DNA of 64,000 bases from Hygrocybe punicea (Eukaryota; Basidiomycota; Agaricomycetes; Agaricales; Hygrophoraceae), in the NCBI GenBank assembly GCA_963556145.1, contig OY744463.1, positions 2,852,001 to 2,916,000 of the forward strand, written 5' to 3'. The translations under genes and the position numbers were made by a program. The notes beneath the pieces were generated by a model. That model was not told the DNA's origin. It did no database searches and was given only the letters and a program-made list of their open reading frames with translations. Below, in pieces: positions 57,851 through 64,000 of the stretch. Positions within the stretch are counted from its first letter, which is position 1. Each line of letters opens with the position of its first letter.

Positions 57851-59827
57851 AAATTCAGTGTCAAGAAACATTCATTTCATAGCCCCTCATTTCCTTTCGT
57901 CATCTCGAAACAAGCCTTGCCGCAGCACTTTACACATCCGACACCCGTTACCCGACTTCTTTACATTCGACACCCAACGCTCCGACATCCACTCGCCAAC
58001 TATCACACTATCATTTGGGTTTGATTCTCATACTATTTTCTCTTCTTTGACGACTACAATTGTTCAGTTTCACGTACAACTTCGAACCCGCTCTTGTGCG
58101 GCCGACCCAGCGGCCGTTTACCGCTTTAGGAAACTTGCACAGCCACAACCCAATACACACTTTGTCGACTCGACGTCTCGATCCCCGTCACATCCACCAT
58201 CCACACTCGTTTTTACAACCCCAACGCACTCGGAATTCCACGCCCCACCGATTCCGGTCGAAAATCCGCGCCCGGAAAACCCCAAAACAGGCCCCAGCGA
58301 CCGCGACCAACAACAACCGCGTCACTCACGAAAACACAGACGAACGGAGCCACGAAGCAGAAGGAACACGCCCACAGTGTAACGGGTTTAGCCTGTGCAC
58401 CCCAGGTACGCCCATCGTAGCCGTTTCCGTGGTAACCGTGCAGAAAAACGCGTTCAAACGCGGTTTTCGACGCGTCCAACCGTATCCGCCCCCGTTTGGC
58501 TCCCGCTTCGCCCCCGTATGGCCAGCCGTTCACGTCTACGGACTCGCTCTCGTCCCCGGATACAAGCCCTGACACGGCCCCGTTGTCTGAGCCTGCGAAG
58601 TTACCAGCAAACCGCGTCAGCGTCCCTCACGAGTCCGTGCAAACAGCCCCGCCGCGTTCCAGCCCTCAACACCGTGCTACAGCCCCACGACGACAGTCGC
58701 GAGCCCACACGAGTCGTCTTCGCCGTTATCGACGCTCCCACAGTGTCCCACGTCACCCCGCTTCGTGCCCCCGCCTATTCGACATCCCCGGCCGCTTACG
58801 CCCTCGTTGGACCTCCCCGTCGCCTCGTACCGTTTCCTACAGCCCCACGACACCACTCGCGAGCCCTCACGAGCCATCCTCGCCGTCATCGACGCCTCAC
58901 GCGTTGCCACGTCATACTTCCTCGTGCCCCCGTAACTCGACATCCCCGGCCGCTCACGTCCTCGTTGGACCACCCGCTGCTTCCCACTAGTTCCCAGCAC
59001 CCCACATCGCCCTCACAAACCCCTACAAGCTGTTCCCGTTATATTAGAGCTTCCAACGCCATGCCACGTCACCCAACGGCCTACCACCGCGTTCTCTCAT
59101 CCAGGACCAACGACCACCGCGTACGACCACTACCACACCCACGTTCACGCCTCCGCACCTCGACATGGCTCCATACTGCCCCAAACACGTCCGCCCCCGT
59201 CCCTCGTCGTCCCACGCAAGCGGCCACGTCACCTACGTCACCCCGTCGACTCCCACTCTCGACCCCCGCTTCCCAGCCGTCCCCGTCCTCGCCCACTCCC
59301 CGTCGACCACCTACGTCCTCGACCAACCCCACGACGTCCCTCTCGCGAGCCCAAACGAAGCCCCGTTGGGTTACGCCCGCGAAACCGTGACCACCGGCCG
59401 CTCAAACCCGTTCCACGACCCGACGCATCGTTGTCAAATCCCCACGCATATCCGCCACGAAAGTACACGAAACGCCACCCGTATCACCCCCAATCTATCT
59501 CCCAGTCCACGTCGTCTCATCCGCCCACGTCATCCGCCTCCGTCCCCCGACATCGACCACCCGTTGCCGCCTCCTCAACCTCTCCCCATCCTCGAACGAC
59601 TTCACGAAACCACGATCCACGTCACGCAACCCCACGTTCCCTCTTATCCGCCCACGTCATCCGCCTCCGTCGCCCTACGTCGCCCTATGCCATACCGCCA
59701 CACCGGACCACACGTTCCCCGCTCCCTCGACCCCACGCAGTCCCACAGTCGCCTCCGTCGCCCCAAAGACGAGTCCCTCCGCCCGTCAAAACGCCTCCGT
59801 TGTCGGATCCACCACCAGGAACGTCCC

Positions 59828-59853
59828 AAAAAAAAAAAAAAAAAAAAAAAAAA
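59828..59853 (+). repeat. A26 homopolymer
   Basis: Uninterrupted run of 26 A inside the C-rich interior of the LTR element. Confidence 0.95.
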
Positions 59854-60705
59854 CGTGTCGACGGCACCCGAAGCACGCCTGAACGCCCGTGACCCGCCGC
59901 ACCCGTCTGCGATCTAACAGAGCCCAACGTCGTCACTGTACGAACCCGCCGCAGAACCGACACCCGTGTCTAGTCCCCACACCCGACCACCCGTTCTCGA
60001 CCAATCCGCTACATCGGCTTCCGGTTCCGGATCCGCGACTCGCATCACACCACCCGACTACGAACCCGGACGCGTTCCCAACGATTCCGCGGCATCCGGT
60101 TCCGGTTCCGGCTCAATTCGAGCATGAGGTTCCGGTTCCGGTTTCACATCCCGTACCCGCCACCTTCGCACCCCCATACCCACCGAACCCGACCCTACGA
60201 AAACCCCTCACCGTCCATCGGCATAAGAAATATATACATAAATAGATTAAATAAATAAAAAGAAAGAAAAACGTCAGAGATAAAAGAAAGATAAAAAGAA
60301 ATACACTCATTCATGACACACCCGACACCCGCATAATACACCCGACGTACTCGACACACCCGCTTATGAATCCGACGCACCCAACGAACCCGCTTACGAA
60401 CCCGCCGCACCCGCTTACGAACCCGACGCACCGCTTCACTCGCTCCCCACGCACCCGACTCATCCGCTCACGCACCCGCATTAAACCCATTTGACATCGT
60501 TCTCCGCTTTCCATGACCCACCGTTTCCGCCACCGTTTCGACCCAGACACAACGTTCCCTGTCTCGGCTTCGATTCCCAACCCACCCGACTTTATATTTC
60601 AGTTCCATGGGGGGAATGCTTCCCCACGGGTCCAAGCCAGTGCTGAACCGCCTAGTATGAGGCTGATTTCACATCCGTTGATTATCGCCCCCATATTAGT
60701 ATTGA

Positions 60706-60840
60706 CATATCGAACCTCCGCTGCCGTCTATCGAACCTCCGCCATCGTCTATCGAACCTCCGCCATCGTATATCGAACCTCCGTCGTCGTCTATCGAACC
60801 TCCGTTGTCGTCATATCGAACCTCCGCCGTTGTCATATCA
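60706..60840 (+). repeat. Tandem repeat with TATCGAACCTCCG core, about 7 units
   Basis: Units of 20-22 bp, each with (T)ATCGAACCTCCG followed by a variable CTGCCGTC / CCATCGTC / TCGTCGTC / TTGTCGTCA tail. It lies in the 3' third of the LTR-element interior. Other degenerate runs nearby use CCCGACGCAC and CGCTTACGAA words (60310-60480). Confidence 0.85.
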
Positions 60841-61497
60841 TGTTTACCATCATCTTCGTATCTCTATGCCCACGTCACCAAGCTTATCGTTTTATGGTTT
60901 CCGCAGCCTATGCCACCGTTTCCGCCACCCGTTGACACAGCCACCGAAGCCGCCGACCCTAACTACATCATTTTGTCATCCGCTGTCGTTTCCGCTTGTG
61001 CCCTATGTCGTTTCCGCTTATGCCCTACGTGTTTCCGCTCATGCCTTCACCGTTTCCGTCACCCGCCCCCAATCCTATGTCACGTCTAGTTTTATCCCGA
61101 CTTGATTTCTATCGCGTCCCCTCTTTCCGATACCCGACATTTATTTATTTTCTCATCTATTTTGCGTTTCCGCTCTCCATTTGTCCCGTTTTTGTAGCTT
61201 TTCATTTCTTCTTTCATTCCCGCTCAGTTCCCTTTTCCTCCGGTTCTATGTACTTTGTTTCCTTTTTTCTCGACACCGGCTTCACTCACTTCGTTCCCCA
61301 TTCGCCGCTCTCGGCCTCCGACCGTCCATCGAGTTCCGCTAGTCACCATCCGCTCTCCCCCTTCGCATTATCCACAACCCGCCTCGTCCCGTCGAACCCG
61401 ATTCCACGACCACCACGTCGGCCTCATCTCATGCATCCGAGTCCCGAGTCCACGTAGTATCGACCAGGGATGGTCTTTATTTAAAGTACCCTGGAGA

Positions 61498-62401
61498 TGT
61501 AGAGGGTCGACGTCCCTCTGAGTCCGTATCATCGATATATCACGAATCCGGACCAACCCGATGCCGCCATTCGACTTGCATTCGAACCCGACGTAACCCG
61601 ACGTGACGTGACGTGACGTGACGTGACCCGACGTGACCGACGTAACCCGACACATGCCGCTTTGTGACGGCCGCTTTTGGGCTAAATCCGGCAGCCTCAA
61701 ACGCCTCGGAGTTCCAATTCCAGGAGATGGATCTCTTCGGACTCAATCCCCGACTTCGGATTTACCTTAATTATGCATCCCCTCGTCTTTTCGGAGATAT
61801 GTAGGACTTTCTAGATCTTTTCCTTGCATATTCGTTTTCCCCTCCATTTCCTGTCTTCGTTGCTTTGCAACCCCCCTTTTCCATATCCCCATTCCAACCT
61901 TTCTTTGTAGCTTACCATCGGCCGAAGTAGACATGTCCGAAAGTAGATTACTGTTTCCTGTACTATAAAAACGGTCCCCGACGACCGTACAAAATAAGAT
62001 ACCATTAGTCCCCGTTTCCCTTTAGTCAGAATCACTTTTTAATCCCTTCAAATGCTCGTCCACGTAGATCCTTAGCTTTTTATAGTTCACTTCATCGTCT
62101 TTATCGTTGTTTCCGTATATTCGTTCATCGTTTCCGACCCGACCCGACCCGACCCGCCGTACCCGACATCGTCGGCATCGTCGGGTTCTTTACTATTTGT
62201 CCGTTTTCACTCCGTTCATCGCCGGCTTCGTCGTTATTAGTCCAGTTTTACACGGCGGCTTTACTTTTACTAACATTCCCTTCTTTTACTTCTATTCCCG
62301 ACACTGAATTATCCAGTCACTTCTACGCTGACACCTTCTGGTTAGGATCTTTATATTATTTCTTTATATAGTTCCGAAGCCACCAAGAACCCGCATCTAC
62401 A
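61498..62401 (+). repeat. 3' long terminal repeat, 904 bp
   Basis: Same length and ends (TGTAGA...TCTACA) as the left LTR. The ten bases before it (ACCCTGGAGA) are only weakly purine-rich, so a clear polypurine tract is not visible. CCAGGG and CCCTGG about 30 bp apart just upstream could form a hairpin. Confidence 0.93.
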
Positions 62402-62405
62402 TCGA
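62402..62405. repeat. Target-site duplication TCGA, right copy
   Basis: The 4 bp immediately right of the 3' LTR; same as 56923-56926. Confidence 0.8.
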
Positions 62406-64000
62406 TGCCGGTGACATGCCTTCAATGAATTTCCCAGCGCCGATGTGGACAGAATGCTCCATGCAGCTGGAAGTAATCTTCAGTACTGTGCAAGCAAATA
62501 CCAAAACGGATCTGGCTTACTGCACACGCCACGCAACAGGATCCCACCTTTCTTTGCCTGGATCCACAATGGCACCGAACGTCTTGAGTGCCCCATCATT
62601 GTTCGGGGCATTGTCTGCTGTGAACCAACCAGCCTTCTCACGTACGCCGTAACGATCAACGGTGCGGACAAGAATGTGTCCCATGTTGCTCCCGGTGTGC
62701 CTGCCCACAAACGGCGTAAATGCGAGTTGCTCGCTTTTGAGCTCCCATTGTTGCGGCTTGTCGTGTGGAGCATCAATGTAATGGCCTGTCACTGAAAGGT
62801 ATGGATCCCCGTTCTCCAACGTCCACGTATCAAATGTGAATGAAACTTGGCCAGGAACAGTCTGCGGGGCATTCAGTTATATCACTGCATAGAAGATGCG
62901 AAGTGCAGACCGTACCGCATGTTTGTCTCGGATCCTATCCTCAACATTCTGAGCCCTTTGTAAGATCTCAGCCTGGAGTTTAGTTCGGTGGGGAATTTCA
63001 GATTCTTGTAGTGCAGGACGGCAGTACCGTAGTAAGCGGCGAAACGGACCCTTGTCGGTGAGAGAGAATGCCTGTGGGTAGTTAGCCAATGCCAGCGTTG
63101 AAGCACAGACATACATACGTCATCCTCGGTCACCACAAGTTCCACAATGAAATCAAGCATGCCTTTCATAGTGAAGACTGGCATACGAGGTTCCTTTGCA
63201 ATGGCACCATCCAAAGTCCCTTGTTTCAGTTTGGAATCCTGAGCTGCCACTGGTATCGCACGATTGTTCATCGGAACATTGCGTTCAGTACATAATTTCT
63301 GGTAGAGTTTGAAATGGTCTGGGTGTCTGCACCGGGTATCAATGAGTGATCGCGCATGGTGCTTTGAACACTGACCTCCTGATGTGAGCGCGCAAGGTTG
63401 AAATGCCCCCAGTGAAAAAGGACTTGTGACACGACAGACCCGCTTTGTTACGAGCAGAGGGTGTTACTGACATCTGCGCATCGCAACAAAGACCAACATA
63501 CCGGCATACGCCACACCAGTGCCCATCCTCAGCCTCTCCAGTGTCCGGATTGACATTCTTCTCATGCATGAATATGAGATGAACATCGGCCGTGCGCTCA
63601 TCCTTTGAACGATCGGATTTGGTTCCTTGCTGCAAACAAACGTGAGTCCCAGTCAATATAATATTTTGCGAGACTCACCTTCCTGTCCTCATCACCCAAG
63701 GCCTTTGTATGTTCATATGCCGCATGAGGGTCTTCGTCTTCGTCTTCGTCCATATCTACATCCACCATGTTGTCCTCCTCGTACTCAGTATCATCAGGAT
63801 GCGAGGCAGATTTGCCCACATCTTCAGTAACCTCGGCATCAGTAACCTCAGGTTCAGTATCACCTTCGCTAGTGGAAGATAACACGCAGTGAGTCCAGCG
63901 ACGCACCGAGGCGCCGCGTTTAGCATTATGTGGAAGCTTGCGCTTGCGAGAATTGGTGACAGCATTGTCAGGGTCCTTCGCTCTGGCAGAGGGACGTGGC
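62406..64000 (-). pseudogene. hAT transposase gene, 5' part (split by LTR element; N-terminus beyond window)
   Basis: Minus strand. From the window edge inward: a basic N-terminus, an acidic run (EYEEDNMVDVDMDEDEDEDP), a BED-type zinc finger (HWCGVCR, then after an intron AGLSCHKSFFTGGISTLRAH), MKGMLDFIVELVVTEDD, LTDKGPFRRLLRYCRPALQE, and the start of the RNase H-like catalytic core (SFTFDTWTLENGDPYLSVTG, with the first Asp; GWFTADNAPNNDGALKTFGA, with the second). It runs into the LTR junction at FIEGMSPA, where the frame continues on the other side of the retroelement. The start codon is outside the window. Confidence 0.85.

Larger units (their letters stand above)
56927..62401 (+). mobile_element. 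Non-autonomous LTR retroelement (LARD-like), nested in the hAT transposase
   Basis: 5475 bp in total: two 904-bp LTRs and 3667 bp between them. A TCGA target duplication flanks it. Orientation is given by a candidate primer-binding site 2 nt after the left LTR. The interior shows no reverse transcriptase, integrase, protease or gag in any frame. Long frames there (for example 331 residues at 58395-59390) are low-complexity Pro/Arg/Ser/Thr runs caused by base composition. Removing the element and one TCGA restores a continuous hAT frame, which confirms both ends. The identical LTRs argue for very recent insertion, so an autonomous partner should exist elsewhere in the genome. Confidence 0.88.
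55184..64000 (-). mobile_element. hAT-superfamily DNA transposon (right end beyond the window), carrying a nested LTR element
   Basis: The left boundary is placed at TAGTGTTGCCACGG (55184), which resembles hAT terminal repeats. It is followed at once by subterminal repeats of GGTCC(A/G)GTTC and three hairpins. The interior encodes a BED-finger hAT transposase on the minus strand, in two pieces because a retroelement sits at 56927-62401. Without it, about 3.3 kb of hAT sequence is visible. The right TIR is not in the window, so the boundary and target duplication cannot be verified here. Confidence 0.7.

Noticed and set aside
58395..59390. 331-residue + strand open frame in the LTR-element interior
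   Set aside because: Pro/Arg/Ser/Thr low-complexity sequence; all three frames here stay open for long stretches because the DNA is C-rich and short of stop codons. No domain.
59165..59917. 250-residue frame ending in a poly-Lys run
   Set aside because: The Lys run is the A26 homopolymer, and the rest is the same low-complexity composition.
1..64000. CRISPR arrays, bacterial operons, rRNA or tRNA genes
   Set aside because: Spliceosomal introns and gene content are eukaryotic. No tRNA or rRNA gene was recognised by eye; a covariance-model scan would be needed to exclude small RNAs.

Overview
The window is nuclear DNA from a filamentous basidiomycete, most likely a mushroom-forming agaricomycete. 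Genes are dense and on both strands, most are split by introns of about 45-65 bp with GT-AG ends, and intergenic gaps are often 80-300 bp. The gene products are fungal: a NoxA-type NADPH oxidase, a BCK1-type MAPKKK, the nuclear proteasome tether Cut8/Sts1, a Cdc3-type septin, and a fungal DIL-plus-ankyrin protein. Product names come from recognising conserved motifs by eye; no database search was possible.

Left edge (1-3.6 kb) is repeat-rich and gene-poor. It holds the 3' part of a gene with a SAM-like tail, a probably frameshifted agaricomycete-specific gene, a perfect 4 x 24 bp minisatellite, and a 571-bp fold-back element with arms of about 216 bp.

The core (3.6-54.7 kb) is ordinary housekeeping. 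In order: mitochondrial uS17; an unrecognised conserved-looking protein; a small acidic/basic nuclear-looking protein; TAF5 and MAD2 (divergent, 83 bp apart); NoxA; Nup155/Nup170; a RING-CH membrane E3; a mitochondrial carrier; a REX4-like exonuclease with its first catalytic motif lost; a PPR-like mitochondrial protein; Cut8/Sts1; a rhomboid protease; DIL-ankyrin and RRP15 (divergent); GID8; BCK1; CZIB (DUF866) and mitochondrial bS16 (divergent); an ACBD6-like acyl-CoA-binding ankyrin protein and succinyl-CoA ligase alpha (30 bp apart); MTR10-type importin; septin Cdc3; a single-exon hypothetical protein; and mitochondrial mS35. Three mitochondrial ribosomal proteins are scattered through it.

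The right edge (55.2-64 kb) is a nested transposon. A hAT transposase gene (minus strand) runs from its TIR-like end at about 55184 past the end of the window. It is split by a 5475-bp LTR element (56927-62401). The two 904-bp LTRs show no difference where I compared them, a 4-bp TCGA target duplication flanks the element, and the hAT reading frame is continuous if the element is removed. The LTR element has no recognisable gag or pol. Its 3.67-kb interior is C-rich and G-poor on the + strand, built of degenerate short repeats and a 26-A run. It is therefore a young non-autonomous (LARD-like) retroelement, and is the most unusual object in the window.
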